In this document: positions 1 to 11,529 of the stretch, piece after piece | Position numbering within the stretch: position 1 is the stretch's first letter | Layout: the number at the start of each line of letters is the position of its first letter | Assembly: GCA_009823505.1 (NCBI GenBank) | Contig: VZQC01011955.1 | Coordinates: 1,243,413 to 1,307,412, forward strand | Source: Rhizomys pruinosus | Lineage: Eukaryota; Chordata; Mammalia; Rodentia; Spalacidae | Reading direction: 5' to 3' | DNA: 64,000 bases | The notes under the pieces: model-generated | What the model was told of the DNA's origin: nothing | Database searches by the model: none | The model's input: only the letters and a program-made list of their open reading frames with translations | Made by a program: the position numbers and the translations under genes

Positions 1-596
1 CTCTCCGGGATAGTACCAGGAAGATAATGTCAAATTCTGAGGCTACTGGCTACTAGTTACAGCAGCAGCTTGACACAGCCTGCAGAGGAGGTAATGACCT
101 CAGTTATCTGGTTTCCCTGGATCATCAGAAGAATGTTGATCTGTTAAAAAGTTATAGGCTGAGATGGGCAGGCTGACTAATAAAGAGGCAGCAGAAGCAG
201 CCAAGTCTATGAGTTCCCAGCATGGGGCATGTCTGATAGTCGTCAGTACAACCCAGAGACAGTAGCATTCTCTGTCTTAACAAGTCTATCCATACAGGAA
301 GAAGTGCAATTTGCTTCAGAGAATTTTTCTACCCAAAAAAAATCATTTTAAAAATACCTAGGAAATTTTCACAGTGTTTTATGCACAACGACTGATCCAA
401 AGAAACTGTATTATTTACTAAGCATTCATCAAAATCAGGTTATGTGGAGTATCTTATTTCAATGAAAGGCCAGAAATATGAACTATCACTGCATATTATA
501 GTTAAATTGAACATTCATAAGATTTGGCCAAGCAATCTCTATATAAATTACTGAAAAACGTAATTTTAAAAAGGGCAGCTCTCTTTTAATCATCAG
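1..596. other. Intron, no recognisable element
   Basis: This is AT-rich intronic sequence of Unc79, 3' of W15. I see no exon, SINE or structured repeat in it. Confidence 0.5.
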
Positions 597-812
597 TGCA
601 CACGGCGCTCATCAGTTAGGAGCCTTCGCTTCAGGGGACCCACGCTGATTCCCCAGCACCCACATCTGGCCACTCAGCCACCTGTAACTCCAGTTTCAAG
701 GGATCTGGTGCCCTCTTCTGGACTCTAAGGGCACCCACATGCAGTCGGTGCACACGCAGATAAGCAAGCACACACATATACATGAATAAAAACAAATACG
801 GTTTTTAAAAAA
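597..812 (+). repeat. Old B2-related SINE
   Basis: It carries ccccagcacccacatctgg, gtgccctcttctggac and an A-rich end with cacatatacatgaataaa, all marks of a diverged B2. The 5' head is poorly preserved. Confidence 0.6.
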
Positions 813-869
813 ATTAACCTTTGATATCTTTTCCTATAAGGTACTATTTTACAGCTAGGAGGACACTGG

Positions 870-900
870 GTTTTTTGTTTTTTGTTTTTTGTTTTTTTTG
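870..900 (+). repeat. (TTTTTTG)n microsatellite
   Basis: About four units of T6G. Confidence 0.8.
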
Positions 901-1035
901 CTTATTACTTTTTGTTGAAATAGAGTAAGTTATGACTGGTCACTCTTCTCAAAGAAAAGTTACCCAAATGAAAAATATTCATCTTATGAAAAATGAATGA
1001 TTGACAAGCTGAAATGTTATTGATAAACAGTATTG

Positions 1036-1186
1036 TTAGCCATGTGTGGTGATGTGAGCCTTTAATCCCAGCGCTTGGGAAGCAGAGGCAGGCAGATCTC
1101 TGTGAGTTCAAGGCCAGCCTGGTCTACATAGTGAGTTCTAAGCCAGCTGGGGCTATGAGGAGACCTGGCCCCCCCAAAAAAAAACA
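1036..1186 (+). repeat. B1 SINE
   Basis: It shows the pol III box A/B region (gcctttaatcccagc, gagttcaaggccagcctggt), then cagctggggctatgagg and an A tail. It is moderately diverged. Confidence 0.9.
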
Positions 1187-1573
1187 GTATTGCTATTTTA
1201 ATTATATATAAAAGATATAAAACTTCCATTTTAAAACTAAATCCTTACAATACTTTTATAAGGCATGGCAATTAAACATTTATTAGTTTTCAATCCCAGT
1301 CTACGCAGTTCCTTCATCTGTCTTAAGACTTATGTTGAGTTTGGATTCATTATTTCTGTACATAAAAGTACAGACATTGTTGGAATCAAGGAGGCAGAGC
1401 TGTTCCTACCATGATTTAGTGTAGATGAGTCCTCCACAGGTCGTTCACAGAGCAAGGTACTAACTAAAATTCCAGATCAGGGTACAATGTCACAGACAGT
1501 TTGAAACCAGGCAGGATCACGATCTGCTTTTCCATGTTTATCTCCTGGCTCTCCCCGTGGGCCGCCAGGCACT

Positions 1574-1752
1574 CCCCAAGCTGGAATGCCGGTGGCTCTC
1601 AGAGAACCCCCCCAAGCTGGAATACCAGTGGCTCTCAGGGAACCCCCCCAAGCTGGAATACCAGTGGCTCTCAGGGAACCCCCCCAAGCTGGAATACCGG
1701 TGGCTCTCAGGGACCCCCCCCCAAGCTGGAATACCGGTGGCTCTCAGAAGAA
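1574..1752 (+). repeat. 36-bp minisatellite, five units
   Basis: The unit reads aagctggaataccagtggct then ctcagggaacccccccc. Repeat starts at 1578, 1614, 1650, 1686 and 1723 give spacing of 36, 36, 36 and 37 bp. Because 36 is a multiple of three, several frames stay open through the array, but those frames are not genes. The last unit boundary has one extra C in a C8 run. Confidence 0.95.
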
Positions 1753-3009
1753 CCAGCACTGGCCACTTCTGTCTTTGCTCATGGTGATCTCTTCACTTTG
1801 CAGAGCTGTCCTCCCTGAATCTCCTTGTTTTATGCTACAAATCTACTCCCCAGACGCCATTCCTATTACCTATGCCCACCTTCCCCTGAGTGACTGGACA
1901 TGGTGCCTAAATTCTGTTGCTTTCCAAATATAAGAAAAGAGCAAGATGGGAGGCAGAAAGAAAGGGAGATATTTTCCTTTAGCATCTCCCCAAATTCAAG
2001 CAGTAAATAACTGTTATGCAAGGCAGAAGTTTTTATTTATTCCTTTGCTTTATTTCCCCTGCAAGAACATACACTCTCTGAAGGAACGTGCTGCTTAGCC
2101 ACTGTGGCATCCTTCACTACAGGAAAATAGGACACACGATAGGTGCTTATTCTCATAAACGTCTGAGTGAACTGAATTGAAATAATGCTCCAAATCTCAT
2201 CTTCTGATATAAGAGAAAAATTGATGATACTAAGACAGCAAAGAAACCATCAAGATTCCTCTGTATAAGCTGAGGTACTGGCCTTCCTATCACAGTACCA
2301 TATTCCAGTTAGACAGAGAAAGAAAATACCTCTTCCATGAACTTGTTCTACATTTGGTCCAGAAAACCAATGGTCATGCACCATAGTTCTAATTCTATTG
2401 CCTCACTGATCTGTCTAGTTCATTATGTGAACTTAAACCTTTCTCACAGCAGTTCCTGTTGTGTGCGCACACTGCCACAGAAGTGCTAGAAAATCCCGGC
2501 TAGTGGTGAATCTCGAGGTTCATATGTTCTTCTTCTCTGCCTTTGCCTCCTAGCCTGCATCCTATCACCATGTGTATACACACTGTCCACCAATCCACAC
2601 ATGGATGAAGAGCCACCTGTGGCTTCAACCAGTAAACAGCTGTCCTCCCTAAGCACTGCAGTTTATGGGAACTGCCCTAAATACTGCCACTTTTATTCTA
2701 GAAGAGAGCTCAGGAGGGATCATGCTTTATCTGCCTCACTTAACTATGGACAAGTTGATAATACAAAAATGTTCCATGTATCTTTGCATTCTTTCTATTT
2801 CCTGGTATACAGAAGATGTATGAATGTTTGTTCAATAGAAGTTACCCCAAAAATATTAGTTCAAAGTTAAGCATTTCTACAGAAATAACTGTACAGCTGT
2901 TTATTGTACCTAACAGTCAATAGGCACTTCACAAGTTAGGGGAGTGAACTATAAATCATCTATAGGACAAAAGAGCTCAAGGAGAAGGTGTTTGAATTGC
3001 TGGCTAGGA
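1753..3009. other. Intron, mostly unique
   Basis: No exon or clear mobile element is recognised. A possible ancient L2/MIR-like tail lies near 2125-2180 (taggtgcttattctcataaa). Confidence 0.4.
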
Positions 3010-3120
3010 CGAAGAAGAAGAAGAAGAAGAAGAAGAAGAAGAAGAAGAAGAAGAAGAAGAAGGAAAAGGAGGAGGAGGAGGAGGAGGAGGTGGGGAGGAG
3101 GAGGAGGAGGAGGAGGAGGA
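3010..3120 (+). repeat. (GAA)n-(GGA)n purine tract
   Basis: About 17 GAA units (3010-3062) run into GGA units to 3120. The tract is an unbroken purine strand of about 110 bases apart from one tggg interruption. It reads as Arg/Gly or Ser/Pro/Leu runs in different frames, none of them genes. Confidence 0.97.
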
Positions 3121-4326
3121 AAGGTCAATGCAAGACAGTTTCTTACCAATACTAAGTAGCATTGGGCACCTTTTCTTGTATGTGAAAATATGGGTAAAGA
3201 GAGCTCCAAATTTCTCTCTAGGCTGGAGTAGAATGGGAGTATGCATGTTCTATGAGGACTGGAATCGCTCTCGACCAATCTGGGAGGGTCTTTTGGTCTA
3301 GATATTTGTGTGTTTAAGCTACACTGAAGTAGGCCTGAATACTCAGGTCAATGCTATAACCAGACTAGTGTCCTCATGTCCCACCAAGAGGAAATGCCCC
3401 CAAACCAATTATCAAGAGGTCCCTGTAGTGAAAAGCAAGCAAGCCAAGTTTTCTGTATGCAACTATCAGTCATGTCCCTACCTGATGTGACCTTAAGCAG
3501 CTTGCTAAGCAGAATTACATAATCTCTGTTTGTCAGTTTTCCTGTACATGGAGTGGAAAAAATAGCTTATATATCCAAAGGTGGCTATAAAGGCAGAAAT
3601 AGGTGATTCACATGAACTCTATAAAGAGGTACTATATGTATATTAAATATAATTATAAACCTCTTATTCACTTATTCATTCCAAGGGAAGAGGAAAAAGA
3701 TATAATTAAGCACTCCATGGTTCTTGTGGTTGATACTGTTCATTCAGTATTGTGTTGATAGAATTGCTGAACTAATCTCCAGTAGCTGTCCTAGATAAAC
3801 AGAGGCAAAGGTTCTCATAGCATTAATGAAGCCCACTTTATATATAATTACACAAATTTCCAACTAGGAGTTTCAGAGACTATTTCCTCAATAAGGATTT
3901 TTAAAGCTACTGAATTCCTGAATTCCTGCTAGCAATCACCATATATCCAATATAAATAAAGAGCTCGGGAACTCCAGATGTGAGAGCCAGATCTGTCACC
4001 ACAAAGTGTGACATGTGCCCTTTTATAAGAAACTCAGTTTATTCTGTAAAGTTTGAAAGTGTTAGTGCATCTCTAACATGTCAGCTATCATAGTCTATGA
4101 ATTTTATTTATGTATACAAATTTGGTTTGATTCATGTAAATTTGGTTTGATTCAAATAACCTGGTCTTATGCATATAAATTACAGCCTTGTGGATAAACC
4201 ACTATAGAATATTGAATTTTTGTTTTCTTTTCTGTGAGTCCTATGTAAAGGCTAAGATTAGAAAACCTTAAACTGTAAATCCAGTGCCAAAAAGTTCAGC
4301 CTAAACAGCAATTAAAATGAAGTCTG
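3121..4326. other. Intron, no recognisable element
   Basis: AT-rich unique-looking sequence with a short local duplication (aatttggtttgattca twice near 4120-4160). Confidence 0.4.
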
Positions 4327-4481
4327 TCAGGCATGGTGGTGCACACCTTTAATCCCAGCACTTGGGAGGCAGAGGCACTCGGATCGCTGTGAGTTCAAGG
4401 CCAGCCTGGTCTACATAATGAGCTCCAGGCCACCTGAAACTAAAGGGACACCCTGTCTCAAAAAGATAAAAAAAAAAAATG
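4327..4481 (+). repeat. B1 SINE
   Basis: ggcatggtggtgcacacc, ctttaatcccagcacttggg and ccctgtctcaaaaag with an A tail. Confidence 0.92.
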
Positions 4482-4740
4482 TTAAGTCTAACTGCATAAT
4501 TAATAGCATCTGATTTCTTTAAGGCCTGATCATCAAGGAGTCTAACAGGAGAGCTTGTTACTTAGACTGAACAAAAGTATGTTTGTTAAGCAGCAAGCCC
4601 TTTGGTTTCCATTTAACTACTATAGCCTGCACAATCTTATGGTTACCCTAGTAACTTTGCTTCCAAGTTATAGGATTAAATAATAATTCAAAAACTGGAA
4701 CATGGGTTAAAAAAACTGCCTTAAAAACTGAACTACTTCA

Positions 4741-4972
4741 GGGCTGGAGAGATGGCCTAGCGGTTAAGAGCGCCGACCGCTCTTACAGAGGACCCGGGTT
4801 CAATCCCCAGCACCCACATGGCGGCCGAGAACCGTCTGAAACTCCAGTTCCAGGGGAATCCGAGACCCTCTTCTGACCTCCGCAGCATCGCATGACACGG
4901 GTGCACACACCTGCACGCAGACAGTACATTCATACACATACTGAAATAAATAAAAAATTAAAAAAAAAAAAA
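4741..4972 (+). repeat. B2 SINE, full length, with TSD
   Basis: The tRNA-like head gggctggagagatggcctag and the tail cattcatacacatac plus A-rich end are both present. It is flanked by a direct repeat of about 13 bp, actgaactacttca, before 4741 and after 4972. It lacks the 17-bp internal duplication found in other copies. Confidence 0.96.
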
Positions 4973-5041
4973 ACTGAACTACTTCAAACCTAGGCAAGTT
5001 TTCCTCATGACTTGTCATATAAATTCTCTCTCCAGAAGCTG

Positions 5042-5207
5042 TTTTTTTGTTGGTTTTTTTTTTTTGTCTTTTCGAGACAGGGTCTCCCTGTAGCCCCAGC
5101 TGTCCTTCAACTCACTCTGTAGACCAGGCTGGCCTTGAACTTACAAAGATTCGCCTGCCTTTGCCTCCCAACCGCTAGGGTTAAAGTTGTGCGCCACCAT
5201 GCCCGGC
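5042..5207 (-). repeat. B1 SINE
   Basis: Reverse-complement B1: T-rich tail, gagacagggtctccctgtag and gtgcgccaccatgcccggc. The short flanking match cagaag is a possible target-site duplication. Confidence 0.94.
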
Positions 5208-8077
5208 TCAGAAGTTTTATCTTTATGTTTAATTTAAACAATGCTGTTGTTTGTGCTCTTTCCATCCGGTCTTTTTGGTGGGAAAATTGGTTGTTTGAGG
5301 CTTTTCTTAACTTCAACAAACATGTACACTTCCCTGCAGAGATGTGAGGGGACTCCTTTGATGGACTATTAAAATGAATGGTGACAATAATAATAATAAT
5401 AATGACTAGGTCCTCAAGGAAGTTCAGGACAAAAAGACAAGCCCGAGATAAAGCAAAGAAAGCATATGAAGCTGCACGGGAACATGCTTCAGAAGGCCTT
5501 GCTGAAGAGAAGCTAGATGGTTCTCCCCTTTCTGATGACACTGGACCAGAAGTTCTTATTAATTCCCTCTCTATCCACCCTCAACAGGAAAGACATGAGT
5601 GATGTAAAGATCAAAGTAGAGGCACTCTGCCATGTGTTTGTCATTCTGTGTCTTCTCAATTTCTCTCAAAAGAGAAAATAAACTTCTCCACCATCTCCCT
5701 GAATTCACTTCCTCTGGGACACCTCTCCTGAATTCCTGTGTCTTAAGGGCCCTTTTTATAAAATACACAGTGCTCATTATTTTCAAAGTCTTCTTAGTGA
5801 AATTTTTCTTTCTCAGAATGTCAATACTATTCTGAAAAGCTTTAACTTAAAATTACCCTCAGATAAAATAAAATCTGAATGTTCTATAGAGTGACATACA
5901 AGTGAGTTACTAAGATGTTTTTGACAAATATGAGTTATTTAGAACCTTTAAAGTCCTCTCAGTGAATCATGACACTTTTTGCATGCATAGCATTCAGTGT
6001 GAAATGTCCTTGCCATTGTCTGTTCAACTTTAAGGATCCTTCATGATAGATCATAATGTATTAAGGAGCACCAAATGATAAATTATACTGTATCATGCTG
6101 AATGATCCTATGGTTCTCCAAACAATGGAAATACTCCTTTTCCTGAGAAACAGAAATGCATAGACTTGCAAAGAATCAAGAATAACTAAGAGGGTAAGCA
6201 GATGGTGGTGGTTCAAAAGTATAAACTTTTAAAATGCAAATGAAATGTATGTATGTTTTGCTTGAAGATTATACCTATGAGCATAATATTTCTATATGTA
6301 ACCACACATAGAAACGTAAGTCATAAGCACAATTCTAATCATTCCTGTTGTCTGGGGAGAGATGGGTAACAAGATGCTTCTTACTGGACCAAAAGTTAAT
6401 GGGAACAAAATCATCTAAGATCAAGATGTAAAGAATTGGCATGTTAAGGACTCAAGCACTTGAGCATTGAAACTATGACCATTTGGAGCTCATAAATCCT
6501 GAGATCACTCTGGTCCAGTGAGAGGCACCGAACTCTTTACCTCATCTACCTAGGGGAGAGACACTTGCGCACAGCCCTTCAACGTCAGAAGTACCCACCT
6601 GGCGTCTGTTCAGGTGTCCCACCGAGAGCTGGAGCAGACTGCTCATGCCTGGTCAACCTCACAGCTTAAAAATCAACAACAACTCTATTTAAATAAGCAT
6701 TAAAGACAACTTGAGCCTAGAAAATATACTCAGTGCTAACTGCACTGGATAGTAGAAGCAAATTTAGTTTTGTTATTTGTAATTAACATCACATAAAAAA
6801 TGCTTACTCAAAAAAAATTTGCTGGTTTGATGTAGATCTCAAGGAGATCCTTTTAATGTTATTTCAATTCTTAACCATCAAAACTGTCATGTGAATGAAT
6901 TAACAAGAATTAACAGTAAATAAAGTTAATACCCCAAACTGATCAGTTAGACTACTAAAAAGCTGGAAAATTCTTGTAAAAATAACAGTTAATTTGATCT
7001 ACAATTGGTTTCTAGGATCTAACACAGCTCTTCTGGGGTTCATGCCTCTACAAGTTATTCTCAAATGACCACATCTTTGCTCCCTGAAAAGCTAGGTTAT
7101 TAATTACTTAAAAGGCTTTCTACGGACTCTTCCAAGGTTCAAAATACCACATTCTGATAGCTTGTCATAAAACAGAGAAAAATGTAACAAATAAAATAAA
7201 TCATATGATTAAAATGATTATGTTAAAGTTGTTTTCTAAAAAATGCCAATGAAATGAACTTTGGATAGAATAAGAAGTATGTTTTAGGTGTTGACCTGAT
7301 TAACTTCAGAGATGTTATTTAGGATTAAATCATTTAATACTGTCTACAAGTTAGGAATATTTTTAAATAGATTCACTTATTCATATGGTGATTTAGTTAG
7401 ACCTTTTTTATTCTGTGTCACTTATGTGCTGTTCTTAAACATTCGAGTTTATCTACTCATTTGATTATTTGAGGAAACTTTTATTCACTTTAAAAGTACA
7501 ATATAAAGACCTTTATAAAATAAAGATTGTGGTCTTCTCAATTGGCAACAAGGCTTGTCTCCACGTATAAGTTACCTGAAGGAACTCAACTTCCCCTTGG
7601 CCTGTTTAGTTCTCTTTCAAAAGTAACCATTACTATTGTTTTTTCTGAGGTTTTGTGTAGCTTCTTTGAACACACATGAAAGGACAATGCATTCTTAATT
7701 TTATCACTGCCTCCTTAACTACATGCATCTTGCTGCCTATGTCTTATTCAGAAAGCATGTGGGTTACAAGGCCGGTTGTGTGCATCTGTATTCTAGGGCT
7801 CAGAAACAAATCCTTCTGTTAAGCTCTGTACCAGACATCAATTGATTCGCATTTCAAAATTACTGCTAGATAAGGGCTTCACAGCACTGGCAAACTAGAA
7901 AAGGCCACCCATGACATTGACACCCCCACAGTGGTTTTCTAGGGAATCTGAAAGCTGAACTTATTGAACAAGCTAATTTTGCTAACTGGGCTACTCTCTG
8001 TGAACACTCAACAAGACAAGTCAGCTCCAGAAAGACATTAAACAGATGTAATGGAAGAATGAAAGAAGATACTCAAC
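5208..8077. other. Intron, mostly unique; one ORF-like patch
   Basis: AT-rich sequence without recognisable SINEs. A plus-strand open stretch at 5396-5602 (MTRSSRKFRTKRQARDKAKK..) has protein-like composition and could be a decayed retrocopy, but I do not recognise it. The expected next Unc79 exon (starting ..RQQSPEND in human as I recall) is not visible here. Confidence 0.4.
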
Positions 8078-8257
8078 GAATTTTGGAGGTCAGCGTTTCA
8101 GGGAGGGACAGTGCCCTCTTGGATTCCGCGGGTCCTTTCACACTGTCCCTTAGGGACCTCACACTCTTCTGGCGATTTCTTGCAAACCGAGCCCTCTTGA
8201 TCTTCCACAGTGCTGCATCACTGAGGTTGGCAACGTTGGTTCTCACAGCAGTTATGG
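8078..8257 (-). CDS. Unc79: Unc79 exon W15 (last in window, weak donor)
   Basis: 180 bp. The acceptor is ccttttgcaaag|CCATAA. Two bases complete Thr from W14, then 59 codons follow: ITAVRTNVANLSDAALWKIK, then RARFARNRQKSVRSLRDSVK, ending SLPETLTSKI, with one base carried over. The strongly basic middle (KIKRARFARNRQKSVRSLR) is conserved. The donor I place at AAAATTC|gttgag is weak. The next GT (TTGA|gtatct) would force an in-frame TGA, so the weak site is preferred. The low boundary is therefore less certain than the others. Confidence 0.88.
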
Positions 8258-8689
8258 CTTTGCAAAAGGAATTAAACACATGATCACTCTCTTTGGCTGG
8301 CTGTGTATCACAGCTAGTTTGAAACAAGGCATCCAAGTAGTTTCAGTATGAAAAAAAACATCTTTCATGAGTGCTTTAATCATACACCTCCCTTTATGAT
8401 GTCTTACATTAAAAATCACAACTGCCACATATCATGACTATTACCTGTCATTTTCTTGCTTAACCCATCAGATTAAACGATCTAACTTTATCATATTTTC
8501 CTCATGTACTTAGAGCCATAAGCAACTGAACAGTAAACAATACGAGAGTTTGTAGGGTACAATGTACCTCACGAAATTGTTCACAAGCATTATAAACACA
8601 ACAACTGGGTATTCACAAATGATTGTCATAGGTCCTCCAGAAGGTGAGAATTCAGATCTCAGAATCCCAAACCAGGCTAAGTCCACAGA

Positions 8690-8735
8690 TTATCATGATA
8701 AACACTCAATAAACATTTGATTAATTGAGTACACA
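8690..8735. repeat. Possible L2-type fragment
   Basis: aacactcaataaacatttga resembles the ancient mammalian L2 3' region. The match is short and uncertain. Confidence 0.35.
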
Positions 8736-8850
8736 AGGTCAAGGCATGGTCCCCCATGTGGAAAGCCATCTACATGCCAAGTGTCTTCTGCAACTCAGCA
8801 AGAACAATGGGCACTACAGCTGTTTACAACAAGTCTTTTGTTTTACTTAC

Positions 8851-9052
8851 TTGTAGGAAAGGGAAATTCTTTGTTACAATCCAAATGTAGCTGAGCTTCC
8901 AAAGAAAGGGTCTCAAATCTATTGACAAAGAACTCCCAGCTCAAAGCAGGAATATCTTGCTTAAGAAAATGCAAGAGTAAAAGCTTGCTCAATATCGTGG
9001 GTCTGTCTTTAACCACAGTATCAAACTGGAAGTCAAGACAAAGACACAAACC
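8851..9052 (-). CDS. Unc79: Unc79 exon W14
   Basis: 202 bp. The acceptor is ctcttttccag|GGTTTG and the donor is CCTACAA|gtaagt, which is strong. There are 67 codons plus one base. The peptide is GLCLCLDFQFDTVVKDRPTI, then LSKLLLLHFLKQDIPALSWE, ending LDCNKEFPFPT. Hydrophobic helices alternate with short loops. The intron to W15 is 593 bp and holds no recognisable repeat. Confidence 0.96.
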
Positions 9053-9351
9053 CTGGAAAAGAGGGATCAGATGTAAACATCTAAGGTACTTCTAAGAAAA
9101 TATACTAGGCAGTCAGTGAAATAAAGCAATGCCCTCATGACGAAATAATGCAGTTGAAATATTTTTTACTGATAAATATTCATAGGGGGATTACAGAATA
9201 CCTCTTGAGTTTTGATCCAAAAATATGAATTAAATGTATGTTATTTATTTTCTAATGAATCAAGTAACAGCCACTTAATCCAAACACCAGGGTATCTTTT
9301 TAAAAAAAAATCTGTAGTTTTCATTAAGAAGCATAGTTTTAAAGCTACATT

Positions 9352-9525
9352 TTATTTTATTTTTATTAATCAGGAGTTGTGCAGGCATGCCATTGACTTG
9401 GGTGGAAATCAGAGGACAACTTTGGGGACTTGTTTCTCTCCTTCAACCATGGGTTCTGGGAATTTAACTCAGGTCATCAGGCTTGGGGGAGAAGCATCTT
9501 TACCTGTGAGCCATCTTATGATCTC
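9352..9525 (-). repeat. B3 SINE
   Basis: Reverse complement of B3: gaggacaactttggggactt, then aactcaggtcatcaggcttg and atctttacctgtgagccatc. Confidence 0.8.
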
Positions 9526-9614
9526 CTAAATTACATTTTAGAATATACAAGAAAATGATCTTTAAATTCCCTTTTTATTCTAAACACTGTGATTGTAAAA
9601 GAACAAAAAGTCAA

Positions 9615-9775
9615 CACCGGGCGTGGTGGCGCACGCCTTTAATCCTAGCACTTGGGAGGCAGAGGCAGGCGGATCTTTGTGAGTTCAAGGCCAGCCTGGT
9701 CTACAGAGTGAGTTCCAGGACAGCTGAGGCTACAGGGAGACCCTGTCTCAAAAAGACAAAAAAAAAAAAAAAAAA
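9615..9775 (+). repeat. B1 SINE with TSD
   Basis: A near-consensus copy (gggcgtggtggcgcacgcc). The direct repeat aacaaaaagtca flanks it on both sides. Confidence 0.95.
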
Positions 9776-9852
9776 AACAAAAAGTCACCCTACCTTCTTG
9801 GAATGTGAGCGGAAAACACATGGGGGAAAAACCATTTAAAGAGTGAAGTTGG

Positions 9853-9989
9853 GTCAGGCGTGTGACGCGCACTCCTTTAATCCCAGCACTCGGCGAGGAA
9901 GAGGCAGCGAGATCTCTGCTGGAGTTCAAGCCAGCCTGGTCCTACAGGAGTGAGCTCCAGGCCAGCTGGGACTAAAGGGGACCCCTGAC

Positions 9990-10018
<29 letters not shown>
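9853..10018 (+). repeat. B1 SINE with many 1-2 bp insertions
   Basis: It is recognisable by cctttaatcccagcactcgg and gttcaagccagcctggtc. Extra bases interrupt it at many places compared with its neighbours (gtgacgcgcactcc, cggcgaggaagagg, ggtcctacaggagtgag). A homopolymer A tail of 29 bases follows. Confidence 0.9.
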
Positions 10019-10021
<3 letters not shown>

Positions 10022-10154
10022 CCCAAAACAAAAAACAAACAAACAAAAATGAAGTTGGAGTGGAGGGAACATCTATTTCTCTAGCTAATGAGACTTCCAA
10101 ACTGATTGAGACTTTTAAACTGATTCAAATTTTAAAACCATAATTCATCTTGTT

Positions 10155-10225
10155 ACCCTATTTATTCATTCGACTGTCATTTAATAAGTGTCTCCTGTGC
10201 ACCAGGCCCTGAGCAAGGGTAGGAC
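10155..10225 (+). repeat. L2-type ancient fragment
   Basis: ttattcattcgactgtcatt, taataagtgtctcctgtgca and ccaggccctgagcaagg match the pattern of the ancient L2/MIR 3' ends. Confidence 0.5.
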
Positions 10226-10288
10226 ATTGGCTGCCTGGTAAGATGACTGAGAACTAGTTACTCAAAAGACAATTAAGAATTTCACAGG

Positions 10289-10434
10289 CGGGGCTGGAGA
10301 GATGGCCTAGTGGTTAAGAGCGCCCACTGCTCTTGCAGAGGATCCAGATTCGATCCCCAGCACCCACATGGTGGCTGAGAACTGTCTTTAACTCCAGTTC
10401 CAGGGGAATCCGACACCCTCTTAAAAAAAAAAAA
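10289..10434 (+). repeat. B2 SINE, 3' truncated, with TSD
   Basis: The head is complete, but it jumps to the A tail straight after gaatccgacaccctctt. The direct repeat aagaatttca flanks it. The missing 3' third suggests internal priming or a short B2 form. Confidence 0.93.
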
Positions 10435-11111
10435 AGAATTTCATAGTGTACGCAGGCAGCACACCCCTATTATACCTTTTCAAATCCCTTGCTTCTTGGT
10501 CTTACAACAAAGGAAAAATGTTTATATTGGATTGAGAAATAGAAAGAGAAAGAGAGAACACTGGCTTTATTATGAGTCACACCAGAGTCTATCCCAAGAC
10601 TGACTGAGACTCTAATGTTACTTTACCATTCTAACCCTCAGCTCCTCTATAAAAATGGGAACACATAAAATGATACTATGAGGATCAGAGGTGATGCATA
10701 ATGGGACCATTATACATCTCTGGCATCTATGTGGCAAATATTAATGCTTGCCATTGTCATTAGTTTTAATAAGAACAACAAATTTAAAACCAGTATCAAT
10801 GTAGAAAAACAGGAGAGACTTTGGTCTTGGCAAATTTACTTTGTGCCCTTTGGTAAGTCTGCTTATCTCTGTGAGACTTGCTTTCTCAGTTACAGCAGAA
10901 TGGTGTCACATAAGATAAATACACAACCCTGCCCAGGTCTCCTATTTCCTGTCTCTTTTGTTCTAATTTACAATGTTTCATTTTGATCGCTTATTTATAT
11001 TATTGTGTCTTTCTTTGATTTCTCTTAGCATCCAGCCTCTAACAAAAGTAGCTCCAGCTAGGAGCCAACTAAAGGTACAAAATAAACCAACCTACTTAAA
11101 AAATGTAGCAC

Positions 11112-11247
11112 AGCTGGGTATGGAGGAACACACATTTAGTCCCAGCACTCAAGAGGCTGAGGCAAGTGGCTCTCTGGGAGTGCAAGGCCAGACTGGTGTA
11201 CATATGGAGCTCCAGCCAAGCTGTATAATGAGATCCTGTCTCAAAGT

Positions 11248-11250
<3 letters not shown>
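11112..11250 (+). repeat. Old B1 SINE
   Basis: Diverged B1: catttagtcccagcactcaa, gcaaggccagactggtgtac and atcctgtctcaaag. Confidence 0.8.

Positions 11251-11251
<1 letters not shown>

Positions 11252-11289
<38 letters not shown>
11252..11289 (+). repeat. (CA)n microsatellite
   Basis: About 19 CA units grown from the tail of the adjacent B1. Confidence 0.97.
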
Positions 11290-11292
<3 letters not shown>

Positions 11293-11478
11293 ATCCCCAA
11301 ATAGGCCCTAAAGTTATACAATAATTAAATCCATCTAAAAATGACATCGGAATGTGGGAAACATTTTTTAAAATTTGAACAAATTAAAAATGAGTGTTCT
11401 TTCAATAAGCTATAGTTCTGGGATGTTTTATCATGTTATGGAGAGAGTTTGGAATAAGAGAGCACTTTGTTTTATTTT

Positions 11479-11479
11479 C

Positions 11480-11526
<47 letters not shown>

Positions 11527-11529
11527 TTT
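11479..11529 (+). repeat. (TTTA)n microsatellite
   Basis: About 12 TTTA units next to the T-rich end of the following reverse B1. Confidence 0.95.

Noticed and set aside
1501..1933. Overlapping frames on both strands with repeated GSQGTPPSWNT-like peptides
   Set aside because: The 36-bp minisatellite has a period divisible by three, which keeps several frames open at once. That explains all of them.
2944..3278. Arg-, Ser- and Leu-rich frames across the GAA/GGA tract
   Set aside because: They are translations of a microsatellite, not genes.
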